Positions 48,668 through 57,492 of a stretch of DNA of 64,000 nucleotides are shown piece after piece. The notes beneath the pieces were generated by a model. It did not search any database. It saw nothing but the letters and a program-made list of their open reading frames with translations, and was not told the DNA's origin. A program made the translations under genes and the position numbers. How positions within the stretch are numbered: the stretch's first letter is position 1; each line of letters starts with the position of its first letter. This stretch comes from an uncultured Alphaproteobacteria bacterium (GTDB lineage Bacteria > Pseudomonadota > Alphaproteobacteria > HIMB59 > GCA-002718135): positions 1-64,000 of the forward strand of contig CABXWB010000010.1 of NCBI GenBank assembly GCA_902515745.1, given 5' to 3'.

Positions 48668-49645
48668 CTAACTACCCTCTTCCTTCAATCTAATTCTAGG
48701 ATCAATAAAATAGTATGTGATATCTACAATAAAATTTATCATAACAAATATAAAAGCTACCATGATCATATATGCTGACATTATAGGAATATCGACAAAG
48801 TATACTGCTTTGATAAATAATGACCCCATGCCAGGCCATTGAAAAACTGTCTCTGTAATAATTGAAAAAGCAATTAAAGTTCCGATGTTGATACCTGTAA
48901 TAGTAATAACTGGAATTAATCCATTTTTTAGCGCATGCTTATAGTTAATAGCACTCCTTTTTATACCTCTTGCTTTAGCAAATTTAATATAATCTGTTTG
49001 TAAAATTTCCATCATTTCAGCCCTAACTAATCTAATAACATAAGTCATTTGAAATAAGCTTAGTGTAACAGATGGGAGTATAAGTGCTTTTAATCCGGAA
49101 GTAGTCAAAAATCCTGTAGTCCAAAAACCTAATTGTGTGACTTCACCTCTTCCAAAAGATGGAAGAACTCCCAAGGTTACTGAAAACAAATAAATTAACA
49201 TTATTCCTATTATGAATGTTGGCAGTGATACCCCAGCTAGAGAAATCACAAGAATAATATTAGAAATAAAACTATCTCTATGGATACCAGTATATACACC
49301 CAAGATAACACCACTGATGATCGCAATTAAAGCGGAGACAAAAACTAATTCTAAAGTAGCAGGCATTCTTTCTGCAATTAAGTCTGAAACTTCTCTTTTT
49401 AATTGATATGATATTCCAAAATCACCTTGAATTACATTTCCTATAAAACGAGAAAATTGAACGTAAACAGGATCATTTAAACCCAATACTTCTCTAACTT
49501 CAGCGCGTCTTTCATCTGAAGCATCTTCTCCAGTCATGCTATTTACTGGATCACCTACAAAATTAAATAAGGAAAATGAAACAAAGGCAACAACAATCAT
49601 TACAATAATAGATTGAAAGAGTCTTTTAAAGAAATAGCTAAACAT
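48668..49645 (-). CDS. dppB: Peptide ABC transporter permease, DppB type
   Basis: A 325-residue inner-membrane permease with six segments, the N-terminal YFFKRLFQSIIVMIVVAFVSF, the periplasmic DFGISYQLKREVSDLIAERMP and the EAA loop TDYIKFAKARGIKRSAINYKHALKN. It ends DPRIRLKEEGS. Its start is preceded by a strong hairpin (see regulatory entry) that may limit its expression relative to the binding protein. Confidence 0.95.
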   Translation of the reverse strand: MFSYFFKRLFQSIIVMIVVAFVSFSLFNFVGDPVNSMTGEDASDERRAEVREVLGLNDPVYVQFSRFIGNVIQGDFGISYQLKREVSDLIAERMPATLELVFVSALIAIISGVILGVYTGIHRDSFISNIILVISLAGVSLPTFIIGIMLIYLFSVTLGVLPSFGRGEVTQLGFWTTGFLTTSGLKALILPSVTLSLFQMTYVIRLVRAEMMEILQTDYIKFAKARGIKRSAINYKHALKNGLIPVITITGINIGTLIAFSIITETVFQWPGMGSLFIKAVYFVDIPIMSAYMIMVAFIFVMINFIVDITYYFIDPRIRLKEEGS

Positions 49646-49652
49646 GGATAAA

Positions 49653-49678
49653 TTTCTGGCCAGTTAACTGGCCAGAAA
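49653..49678 (-). promoter_or_regulatory. Perfect 26-bp palindrome between the binding-protein gene and dppB
   Basis: The core CTGGCCAGTTAACTGGCCAG sits inside a fully symmetric 26-base element: an 11-base-pair stem and TTAA loop in RNA. It lies 12 bases after the binding-protein stop and 7 bases before the dppB ATG, and its GC content stands out. It has no T-run to act as an ordinary terminator. Most likely it is an mRNA-stabilising or attenuating hairpin that keeps the binding protein in excess; a DNA-binding site is the alternative. Confidence 0.7.
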
Positions 49679-49690
49679 ATATAAAATTGA

Positions 49691-51265
49691 TTAGTTTACG
49701 TTTGCAAATCTAAATAATGGCTCGTTGTTCATTCTAATTGGAACATCGACATTACTTTTTGATGCTTGGTTAACAACTTGGTGATGTAAAGGAAGATATG
49801 TTACATCGTCTTGAGTAATATCCCAAGCTTCCGCAATCATAGCATTTCTTTTATCTGCATCAGTTTCAACACCCATTGCTGCAACTAACTCGTCAACTCT
49901 AGCATTGCTGAAATTAACTTTATTCCAGCTACCAGCACTATCAAATAAGTATGAGTATACATAATGACTGTCAAAAGTTGGAACGCCCCAGCCTAACATG
50001 TACATATCACTAGTCATACCATTTGCGTCACCTTCTTTAACTTCTGAGAAGTGTTGGCTTTTAGTTTTTGCATCAAGAGTAACATCAACTCCAATTTTAG
50101 CAAACATACCAATTGCAGCAACACAGATTGCTTCATCGTTTATATAACGATCATTTGGACAATCTAGCGTAACCTCAAATCCATCTGGATAACCAGCTTC
50201 TGCTAATAGTTTTTTTGATAGCTCTGGATCATAAGGTAATCTTTCATCACGTGCAGCTGTATGACCATTTACACCAGGAGCAGTTATAATTCCAGCAGGA
50301 ACACTTTGCCCTCTCATTACCTTATCCTTAATAGCATCCATATCTAAAGCATGGTACATAGCTAAACGAACTCTTTTATCTGCAAAAGGATTTTTACCCT
50401 TGATATTAGATGAGTTTAATTCAGCAGAACCTTGATCCATACCAAAAAATATTGTTCTATTTTGGGGAGTCATTTTTACACCATGTCCAGCAGAAGATTT
50501 GATTCTCTCAATATCTTGAACCGGAACAACGTTTGTGTAGTCAATTTCTCCAGAAAGGAGTGCTGCAACTCTTGTTGCATCATTTGCAATTGGAAGTAAT
50601 TCAATAGTATCTACATTGAAAGTACTATCATCACCCCACCAATCATTATTTTTTTCAAAAACAGTTCTTACGTCTTGTTCTCTAAATGTAATTTTGAAAG
50701 GTCCAGTTCCATTTGCATTAGAAGCACAGTAAGATGTTTCACCAGCATCCCAGTTGTATGAAACTTCACAACCATTTCCTTTTGCCCAATCTTCAGACAT
50801 TACAAATATCTGAGTTAGTTGGTTTAAAAGAATTGGATTTGGTCCATCTGTTACAACTTGAACCGTATGATCATCTAAAGCTGATGCTGATTTAATACTT
50901 TTGATTAAATCTACCATATCAGATGGAGCAGTTTTTGCTCTATTGATACTAAAAGCGATATCGCTAGCTGTTAAGTCTGATCCATCATGGAATTTTACAC
51001 CCTTACGAATATTAAATACCCAAGTATCAGCTGAAGTTGTTTCCCATGATTCAGCAAGCTGCGGAAGTATTTCCATATTGATACCTGGAGTTACTAAACC
51101 TTCGTATACTTGACGTGAAACCATGTGTGTTGGTCCTTCGTTTTGTGCGTGCGGATCAAGAGTTAACGAATCACCTGGCATTGACCATTTAATACTATTT
51201 GCAAATGCTGGCGAAAAAATACCCATGAAAAGCATAGACAAAACAATGCTTAAAGTTTTTTTCAT
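49691..51265 (-). CDS. Peptide ABC transporter substrate-binding protein (SBP_bac_5)
   Basis: A 524-residue periplasmic protein. The ATG at 51265 gives a proper signal peptide (MKKTLSIVLSMLFMGIFSPAFA|NSIKW) preceded by a strong ribosome-binding site; a TTG-like extension upstream adds a meaningless segment. Family features include TLDPHAQNEGPT, WVFNIRKGVKFHDGSDLTASD and DKRVRLAMYHALDMDAI. It delivers peptides or possibly other small ligands (opines, heme) to DppBC. Codons are slightly more GC-rich than neighbours, consistent with high expression. Confidence 0.94.
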   Translation of the reverse strand: MKKTLSIVLSMLFMGIFSPAFANSIKWSMPGDSLTLDPHAQNEGPTHMVSRQVYEGLVTPGINMEILPQLAESWETTSADTWVFNIRKGVKFHDGSDLTASDIAFSINRAKTAPSDMVDLIKSIKSASALDDHTVQVVTDGPNPILLNQLTQIFVMSEDWAKGNGCEVSYNWDAGETSYCASNANGTGPFKITFREQDVRTVFEKNNDWWGDDSTFNVDTIELLPIANDATRVAALLSGEIDYTNVVPVQDIERIKSSAGHGVKMTPQNRTIFFGMDQGSAELNSSNIKGKNPFADKRVRLAMYHALDMDAIKDKVMRGQSVPAGIITAPGVNGHTAARDERLPYDPELSKKLLAEAGYPDGFEVTLDCPNDRYINDEAICVAAIGMFAKIGVDVTLDAKTKSQHFSEVKEGDANGMTSDMYMLGWGVPTFDSHYVYSYLFDSAGSWNKVNFSNARVDELVAAMGVETDADKRNAMIAEAWDITQDDVTYLPLHHQVVNQASKSNVDVPIRMNNEPLFRFANVN

Positions 51266-51270
51266 ATTAT

Positions 51271-51277
51271 TTCCTCC
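51271..51277 (-). promoter_or_regulatory. Shine-Dalgarno sequence of the substrate-binding protein gene
   Basis: GGAGGAA on the minus strand lies five bases before the ATG at 51265. It settles the start choice and suggests strong translation, as expected for an abundant periplasmic binding protein. Confidence 0.8.
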
Positions 51278-51390
51278 ATAGAAATTTGATGGTAGACCCA
51301 TACTACTTCAATGGAAATATTCAATATTATTAGTATTAATAAGTGCTATATTTTGTCATAATTATTAATATTAATTAGCACGTAACCCCT

Positions 51391-51398
51391 GAAGGAGG
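51391..51398 (+). promoter_or_regulatory. Shine-Dalgarno sequence of nth
   Basis: A GAAGGAGG run lies nine bases before the GTG start at 51408, supporting the GTG start. The 142-base divergent gap between this gene and the binding protein is the longest non-coding stretch in the window and holds both promoters; no other element is evident in it. Confidence 0.75.
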
Positions 51399-51407
51399 CT
51401 TAATATA

Positions 51408-52058
51408 GTGAAAAGAATAAAGAAGGCACAAGAGGTCTCAAAAATACTCAATCGTATATATAAAAAAGTACCTATTCCTCTTTCCCATAAAAATAAATTT
51501 GAATTAGTTGTAGCTGTACTTCTTAGTGCACAATGTACAGATGAAAGAGTTAACCAAGTTACACCAACGCTATTTAAAAAAGCAAACTCAGCTATAAAAA
51601 TGACAAAAGTGCCAAAAAAAACAATTTATAATATTATTCGCCCATGTGGTTTAGCACCTCAAAAATCGAAAGCAATATTTGAACTATCAAGAATACTTGT
51701 TAAAAAATTTAAAGGAAAAGTTCCAGAAAGTTTTGAAGAATTAGAAAAATTACCAGGTGTTGGTCACAAAACGGCTAGTGTTGTTATGTCTCAAGGATTT
51801 GGTCATCCAGCATTTCCAGTTGATACACACATTCATCGTTTAGCTCAACGTTGGGGTTTAACTAACGGTAAAAATGTTGTCCAAACAGAAAAAGATTTAA
51901 AGCATCTATTTCCAAAAAAATCTTGGAATAAACTTCATTTACAAATAATATTTTATGGAAGAGAATTTTGTCAAGCAAGAAGTTGTTATGGTTTAGAATG
52001 CGAAATATGCAGAGTTTGTAATCCAAAGAGAAAAACACCTATTAAAACAAAAAAGTAG
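51408..52058 (+). CDS. nth: Endonuclease III with atypical iron-sulfur cysteine spacing
   Basis: A 216-residue HhH-GPD glycosylase/AP lyase for oxidised pyrimidines. The helix-hairpin-helix LPGVGHKTASVV contains the catalytic Lys121, and FPVDTHIHRLAQRWG contains the catalytic Asp139. The C-terminal cluster region has cysteines at 188, 193, 198, 201 and 204 (CQARSCYGLECEICRVC). Classical Nth uses C-x6-C-x2-C-x5-C, so the second ligand position (195) is glycine and two extra cysteines appear. The cluster is probably still formed with different ligands. Confidence 0.92.
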   Translation: MKRIKKAQEVSKILNRIYKKVPIPLSHKNKFELVVAVLLSAQCTDERVNQVTPTLFKKANSAIKMTKVPKKTIYNIIRPCGLAPQKSKAIFELSRILVKKFKGKVPESFEELEKLPGVGHKTASVVMSQGFGHPAFPVDTHIHRLAQRWGLTNGKNVVQTEKDLKHLFPKKSWNKLHLQIIFYGREFCQARSCYGLECEICRVCNPKRKTPIKTKK

Positions 52059-52061
52059 TAG

Positions 52062-52481
52062 TTAAAAGGGCTGGAATACAACAAGTATAAGTATAAAAAT
52101 CAAAATTACTGCTGGCGCTTCGTTTGTAATTCTAAAAAATTTAGTGGAATATTTATTTTTATCATTTTTAAAATCATTGAGACATTTTAAACAAAAAAAA
52201 TGATAGCCAGATAACAATACTACAAAAAAGATTTTTAAAAGCAACCAAGTATCAATACCCACGTAATGTATAAGTGAAATACCAGAAATCCACGTCACTA
52301 TAAAAGATGGAAACATAATTATTCTATATAATTTTCCTTCCATTAATTTGAATGTTTCTGAAGTTTCTTTAGTAATTTCAGGATTAGCATGGTTTACAAA
52401 CAAACGTGGAAGATACAAAAGCCCAACCATCCAAGCTATGATACTAAAAATATGTATAACTTTTAGAGTATTAAATAACAT
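52062..52481 (-). CDS. hemJ: Protoporphyrinogen IX oxidase HemJ
   Basis: A 139-residue membrane protein with four segments. LKVIHIFSIIAWMVGLLYLPRLFVNH carries the conserved heme-ligand histidine and the LPR motif, and WLLLKIFFVVLLSGYHFFCL carries the lysine/histidine pair of the third helix. HemJ performs the last oxidation before iron insertion in most alphaproteobacteria. It lies 3 bases downstream of hemF in the heme gene cluster. Confidence 0.9.
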   Translation of the reverse strand: MLFNTLKVIHIFSIIAWMVGLLYLPRLFVNHANPEITKETSETFKLMEGKLYRIIMFPSFIVTWISGISLIHYVGIDTWLLLKIFFVVLLSGYHFFCLKCLNDFKNDKNKYSTKFFRITNEAPAVILIFILILVVFQPF

Positions 52482-52484
52482 GAT

Positions 52485-53294
52485 TTATTCCCATATTGCA
52501 AGAGGAGGCATTGACATTAATATAGCATCAACATTCCCACCAGTCTCTAGACCAAATTTTGTACCTCTATCATATAATAAGTTAAATTCAGCATAGCGAC
52601 TACGCTTAATTAATTGTATCTTTTTGTCCTCTTCATTCCACTCCTCATCCTTAAGTGCAGTTAAAGTATTTTTGATAAAGTGATGAAAATAAGTACCTAC
52701 GCCTTGGACAAATTCAAAATCTTTTCCCCAATCACCAGTTTGAAGGTAATCAAAAAATATTCCTCCAACACCTCTCGGTTCGTTTCTATGTTTAAGAAAA
52801 AAATAGTCATCACACCATTTTTTAAATTTAGGATAATATGATTTATCATATTTATTACACAAAACTTCTAAACCACGATGATATTTTTTCTCATCCTCAA
52901 ATATTACACAAGGTGTAATATCCATGCCTCCACCAAACCATTCCTGAGTGGTTTTAATAAATCTTGTATTAAAATGCATAGAAGGAATTTTTGGTGAAAC
53001 AGGATGTAACACAACACTAATACCAGTTGCATTATAATTTGGATCTTCTTTTGCACCTGGAATGGCTTCTCTCATATTTTCGTTAAATGTTCCGGCGACG
53101 GTAGAAATATTTACTCCACCTTTTTCAATAATATTACCCTTAATTTTACTCATTTTACCACCACCATCACCTTTGTGATCCCAGTTACTTATTTCAAATT
53201 GATTTTCATCAATGTTTTGAATAGTTTCAACTAAGTTATCTCGTAATTTTTCAAACCATTCTTTTGCAGTATTAAATTTGGGATCAGCAATCAT
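52485..53294 (-). CDS. hemF: Oxygen-dependent coproporphyrinogen III oxidase
   Basis: A 269-residue HemF. The ATG at 53294 (MIADPKFNTAKEWFE) overlaps the hemH stop by four bases, so it is preferred to the TTG nine bases earlier. Signatures are GGKMSKIKGNIIEKGGVN, ISVVLHPVSPKIPSMHFNTRF, WFGGGMDITPC and EPRGVGGIFFDYL. Use of O2 marks an aerobic heme pathway; no hemN is visible in this window. Confidence 0.95.
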   Translation of the reverse strand: MIADPKFNTAKEWFEKLRDNLVETIQNIDENQFEISNWDHKGDGGGKMSKIKGNIIEKGGVNISTVAGTFNENMREAIPGAKEDPNYNATGISVVLHPVSPKIPSMHFNTRFIKTTQEWFGGGMDITPCVIFEDEKKYHRGLEVLCNKYDKSYYPKFKKWCDDYFFLKHRNEPRGVGGIFFDYLQTGDWGKDFEFVQGVGTYFHHFIKNTLTALKDEEWNEEDKKIQLIKRSRYAEFNLLYDRGTKFGLETGGNVDAILMSMPPLAIWE

Positions 53295-54316
53295 AATGGC
53301 CAACCTTGAGTATTTTTTTTTATCAGATTTACAAAAACGTCTATGTGATCATCGTGATCATTCAAGCAAGGTATATAATGATAATTTTCTCCACCTGACT
53401 CCATAAAATATTCTTTATTTTCTTCTTCAAGTTCTTCAAGTGTTTCAAGACAATCACTACTGAAACCAGGAGATATTATATGTATATTTTTGATCCCTTG
53501 TTTTGGTAATTCTTTTAATGTTTCACTTGTATATGGCTTTAACCATTCCTCTCTTCCAAATCTACTTTGAAAAGTAGTCATTATCTCATCATCGGATAAT
53601 CCCATATGTTCTTTGACCAGTCTTGTGGTTTTAAGACAAAAGCAATGATACGGATCACCATTAGTCAAATACCGTTTTGGTATACCATGATAACTAAAAA
53701 TAATTTTTTGTGGTTTTGAAGTTTTTTTCCAAAATGACTTTATTGAATTTGACAATGCTTCAATATAATTTTTTTCTTCAAAGTACTGATTAATAAAACG
53801 CATTTCAGGTATCCAACGCCATTTTTGCAATACATTTGTTACTTCATCAAATGTACTACCTGTTGTTGCAGCACAATATTGCGGATACAAAGGTAGAACC
53901 AATAATCTTCTTACTTGTTTTTTTTGAAGTTTTAACAAAGCATCTGGAATGGATGGATTGCCATAACGCATCCCAACTTCAAAAACTATATTTTCATTTT
54001 TTGAAGAAAAAGATGATTGGATTTTATTTAGTTGTCTGTTTGCAATATCTAAAAGTGGAGAACCCTTATCAGTCCAAATTTGTTTGTATGCTTCTGCTGA
54101 CTTTGATGGTCTTATTTGTAAAATTACTAGCTGCAATATAATTTGCCATAAGATTTTAGGTAATTCGATTACTCTAGGGTCTGACAAAAATTGATTAAGA
54201 TAAACTTTTAGTTCTTTTTTATTTGGAGCATCTGGAGTGCCTAGGTTAGTAATTAAAACACCAATTTTTTCTTTACTCCCGTGCTCATAATCTTTTTCAC
54301 CTATATATTTAACCAT
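53291..54316 (-). CDS. hemH: Ferrochelatase
   Basis: A 341-residue ferrochelatase that inserts iron into protoporphyrin IX. Markers are KIGVLITNLGTPDAPNKKELKVYLNQFLSDPRVIE at the N-terminus, VLPLYPQYCAATTGSTFDEV, IIFSYHGIPKRYLTNGDPYHCFC (the catalytic histidine and possible C-terminal cluster cysteine) and SPGFSSDCLETLEELEEE. Coupled to hemF. Confidence 0.96.
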   Translation of the reverse strand: MVKYIGEKDYEHGSKEKIGVLITNLGTPDAPNKKELKVYLNQFLSDPRVIELPKILWQIILQLVILQIRPSKSAEAYKQIWTDKGSPLLDIANRQLNKIQSSFSSKNENIVFEVGMRYGNPSIPDALLKLQKKQVRRLLVLPLYPQYCAATTGSTFDEVTNVLQKWRWIPEMRFINQYFEEKNYIEALSNSIKSFWKKTSKPQKIIFSYHGIPKRYLTNGDPYHCFCLKTTRLVKEHMGLSDDEIMTTFQSRFGREEWLKPYTSETLKELPKQGIKNIHIISPGFSSDCLETLEELEEENKEYFMESGGENYHYIPCLNDHDDHIDVFVNLIKKNTQGWPL

Positions 54317-54321
54317 ATCTA

Positions 54322-55320
54322 TTAGCTAAATTCTTTTCTGATATTTTCTATAAATAAATGAACATTTTTTTCTGGAGTATTTTTGTTAATTCCATGTCCA
54401 AGGCCACAAATCCAGCCATTAGGATTTTCAATTAATTTCATTTTTTCAATAAAATCTTTTAAATTATTAAGAAATGTATCTGTTTCACTTAACATTAATT
54501 GTTCATTGAAATTTCCTTGAATAAATCCATGTTTTTGATTTTCAAACATAAATTTAAGATCTATTGTGTGATCATAGCCAAAACCAGCAAAGGGAAAACT
54601 GATGATAGAATTTAGATCTGTTAAACTCTTACCTCTTGAATAATAGCCAAGTTTATTTGGAAAAGAAATTGCAATCTCTTCCAAAAATTTTGAATAAATT
54701 TCATGAAAATTTATTTTATCTAAATCATACAAGGAACTATCAAAAATCATGACAAGTTCAACACCTGCATCTAATTGTAATTGAATATTTTTCTTTAGAA
54801 GGGGTAAAAGAATTTTTGAAATAAATTCTAAATTCATTTTAGTGTCGATTGAATCAGAGTTATTATTTCCAAATGCATATTTTGATAACGTCCAAGGTCC
54901 ACCAACAAATCCAATTAAACTTTTATTATTTGGTAATTTCTCTTTTGTTATTTTTATAGCTTCAAATTGAAATTGCATATGCTCAATGCCACGATCAATA
55001 TTACTATAATCATTAATGTTTTCTGAATTTATATAAGAATTAAATTTCGGTCCTGGGTCAAACTTTAATTCTAAACCAAGTCCCTCCAAGATAAATAAAA
55101 TATCACTGAATAAAATTGCAATATCGTAATCAAACTCTTGTATTGGACCAAAAGCGACTTCTGAGGCTAGATCCGGAGTTTTACAAAGTTCTTCAAAAGT
55201 ATATTTTTCTTTGAGCTTGCGATAATGCGAATGGTATCTTCCAGCCTGTCTCATGAACCAAATGGGTGGTGTTTTTTGAATATTTCTTTTAAGAGCATTT
55301 TCGAATAAAATATTTGTCAT
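54322..55320 (-). CDS. hemE: Uroporphyrinogen decarboxylase
   Basis: A 332-residue HemE from the ATG at 55320 (MTNILFENALKR), two bases after the hemCD stop; an in-frame extension upstream overlaps that gene and is not family-like. It shows PPIWFMRQAGRYHSHYRKLK, ILFSDILFILEGLGLELKFDPGP, GFVGGPWTLSKYAFG and GLGHGINKNTPEKNV. It decarboxylates uroporphyrinogen III to coproporphyrinogen III. Confidence 0.96.
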   Translation of the reverse strand: MTNILFENALKRNIQKTPPIWFMRQAGRYHSHYRKLKEKYTFEELCKTPDLASEVAFGPIQEFDYDIAILFSDILFILEGLGLELKFDPGPKFNSYINSENINDYSNIDRGIEHMQFQFEAIKITKEKLPNNKSLIGFVGGPWTLSKYAFGNNNSDSIDTKMNLEFISKILLPLLKKNIQLQLDAGVELVMIFDSSLYDLDKINFHEIYSKFLEEIAISFPNKLGYYSRGKSLTDLNSIISFPFAGFGYDHTIDLKFMFENQKHGFIQGNFNEQLMLSETDTFLNNLKDFIEKMKLIENPNGWICGLGHGINKNTPEKNVHLFIENIRKEFS

Positions 55321-55322
55321 TT

Positions 55323-56831
55323 TTAGGCTTTTAGTAATTTTTTCTTCCAACTATCATAAGATAGCTCAACAAAAAGATTTTTATCATTACCTAATATTTT
55401 TCTAATCTCATTGTAAGTATTTCCTGGACCACAAAAATGATATTTTTCAATAATTTTAGGATATTTATCAATACTCGACTTAAAAGCTGAACTGCTCATC
55501 CAATAAAAGTACTTTTTCTTTTCTATATCTATTTCAAAATCGATAGACTCCAATTGATACGTTTCAATTTTATTTTTTATCGAACTTTCAGGAGATTGAG
55601 AATGAGTTAACTTAACCCAAGTATTATTTGTAAGTGAATCAATATCTTTATCAAAATCCTCACCCAAACCATCTGAAGTTCCATTAACCCAAATACCTCT
55701 TTCAGATAAATTTTTCCATGTTCTTAAACCACTAGTCCAAATAATATTATTTGATTTGATTTTTGAACTATCTGGGATTGAGCTAATACGTGAAACATAA
55801 ATACATTTATTTTGTAAATTATTTATATCATTGATATTTTCATTTAATTTTTTTCTAGAAAATATTTTATAATTTTTTAAATTTTCAGGATAAATTTCAT
55901 CTGTTGTATTACTAGAAAAACTTATATCTTTTGGATCAATAAAATCCCAGCTCTCAAAATGATTGCCATTTTCATCTTCACCTCTTTTAGATACAACTAA
56001 TCCTAATTTGTGTGAGATGTAAGATACTCCTATTTTTTGGTGACATCCTCCTCCATAATTTTTTAAAATATTTCTTTCTTGAATAACATTCGAATAATCT
56101 TTGGAAAAATTAATATCATTTAAAATTTCGTTAAGTTTATTATCTTTAATTCTTGTTTCAATCGCTAGAGCTCCTTGTCCAGGAGAACAAGGGTTTATAG
56201 ACAATGGTAAAACAGACCATAGACATTCGTTAATATATTTTTTTAGAGTTATTTTTAATTCATTAAATTCAGAATAATTATTTAAAAGTAATCTATCAAT
56301 TGCTGCTTTAGCAACAATGAAACCATCACTATTAGGATCTTCCAAAAATTTTTTAAACCTAGTGGGTATGTTACCTCTAATATTTTCAAAGCAAACTTCA
56401 TCAAACTTTTGTGGAAGATAGTTTTCAATAAAATTTTCTAAATTATATTGTCTTCGAGGTGATGAGCAAAGAATAGTAATTTTCTTACTATCTAATGTTA
56501 TGTTTTTTTTTAAGAATAATATATCTCGTTTATCAGCACGTTTTAATGTAGCAGCAATTTTAGTTTTCTCACCAACTTCAATTGGAAGATCCTTCCAAGA
56601 ATGAACAATTAAATCACATTTGTTATTTATTAATTCATTTCTTAAATCATTAGTAAAAACACCTTCTGTTGGCATTTCAGAAAGAGGTGTTTTTAGATCT
56701 TTATCTCCTGAAGTACTTCTTGTTAAAAATTCTATTTCTACAAAAGGATGTTTTGATTGCAAATAGTCGGAAAATTCACGTGCTTGAATTATTGCCAAGT
56801 CACTTTTTCTAGATAAAATTCTTATTTTCAT
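55323..56831 (-). CDS. hemCD: Fused hydroxymethylbilane synthase / uroporphyrinogen-III synthase
   Basis: A 502-residue fusion. Residues 1-310 are a complete HemC: ILSRKSDLAIIQAREF, HSWKDLPIE with catalytic Asp81, LCSSPRRQYNLE, RGNIPTRFKKF and NYGGGCHQKIGV with Cys263, the dipyrromethane anchor. Residues about 335-502 resemble HemD, a divergent family: YVSRISSIPDSSKI, IWTSGLRTWKNLSERGIWVNG, and FYWMSSSAFKSSIDKYP near the C-terminus. The fused chain would make cyclic uroporphyrinogen III from porphobilinogen in one polypeptide. The HemD half is assigned mainly from position and pattern. Diverges from cytochrome b561. Confidence 0.88.
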   Translation of the reverse strand: MKIRILSRKSDLAIIQAREFSDYLQSKHPFVEIEFLTRSTSGDKDLKTPLSEMPTEGVFTNDLRNELINNKCDLIVHSWKDLPIEVGEKTKIAATLKRADKRDILFLKKNITLDSKKITILCSSPRRQYNLENFIENYLPQKFDEVCFENIRGNIPTRFKKFLEDPNSDGFIVAKAAIDRLLLNNYSEFNELKITLKKYINECLWSVLPLSINPCSPGQGALAIETRIKDNKLNEILNDINFSKDYSNVIQERNILKNYGGGCHQKIGVSYISHKLGLVVSKRGEDENGNHFESWDFIDPKDISFSSNTTDEIYPENLKNYKIFSRKKLNENINDINNLQNKCIYVSRISSIPDSSKIKSNNIIWTSGLRTWKNLSERGIWVNGTSDGLGEDFDKDIDSLTNNTWVKLTHSQSPESSIKNKIETYQLESIDFEIDIEKKKYFYWMSSSAFKSSIDKYPKIIEKYHFCGPGNTYNEIRKILGNDKNLFVELSYDSWKKKLLKA

Positions 56832-56873
56832 TGCTTATATTTCTATAAATAACACTATATTGTAAAATTGGTA

Positions 56874-57437
56874 ATGGTTGAATTTAAAGGTACAAAATCT
56901 TCGTGGGGCTTGGTTGCAAAACTTTTTCATTGGTCATTGGCACTTCTTCTTTTTTGGCAAATTGCAACAGGGATTAGCCTTCATAATATGGAATTTTCTC
57001 CTCTTAAAATGGGTTTTATTATCACTCATAAATTTTTTGGCACCTTAGTCTTTAGTTTAGTTGTGTTTAGATTAATGTGGAAATACATATTTAATACTCA
57101 TCCTAAATATGAAAATATTCCTTTATTTCATAAATTGGTTTCAAATTTAGTCCATTTTGTACTTTATGGTTTAGTTATTCTTATTCCTATTCAAGGTACC
57201 TTTATGACATGGCTTGGAGGAGAAGATGTTCATCTCTTGGGATTAATTAAAATCCCACCTTTAATCGAAGAGAATTTTTTTTTATACCCTCAAGCTCTAG
57301 CAATACACTACTACTCAGCACTTATGTTAACAGCTCTTTTTTCACTTCATATTGCAGCGGCGTTGTATCATCGACTTATAATTAAAGATAAATATGGTGT
57401 CTGGAGAAGAATGTCTTTTAGTAGAAATAAGGTGTGA
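56874..57437 (+). CDS. Cytochrome b561 family protein
   Basis: A 187-residue, four-helix diheme membrane protein from the ATG at 56874 (MVEFKGTKSSWG); a TTG six bases earlier is the only alternative. Heme histidines are visible in KLFHWSLALLLFWQ, MGFIITHKFFGT, LVHFVLYGLVILI and SLHIAAALYHR. It may oxidise quinol or reduce superoxide or ferric iron. It precedes hemA by 55 bases within the heme gene neighbourhood. Confidence 0.88.
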   Translation: MVEFKGTKSSWGLVAKLFHWSLALLLFWQIATGISLHNMEFSPLKMGFIITHKFFGTLVFSLVVFRLMWKYIFNTHPKYENIPLFHKLVSNLVHFVLYGLVILIPIQGTFMTWLGGEDVHLLGLIKIPPLIEENFFLYPQALAIHYYSALMLTALFSLHIAAALYHRLIIKDKYGVWRRMSFSRNKV

Positions 57438-57492
57438 CAATTCATTCAATTAAACACTTACAATTAAAGATTGGGTAAGATATCTAACATTT

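Noticed and set aside
51302-51407. Riboswitch upstream of nth or the binding protein
   Set aside because: Only AT-rich symmetric words (such as TTAATATTAA) and ribosome-binding sites are present; these are expected by chance at this composition.
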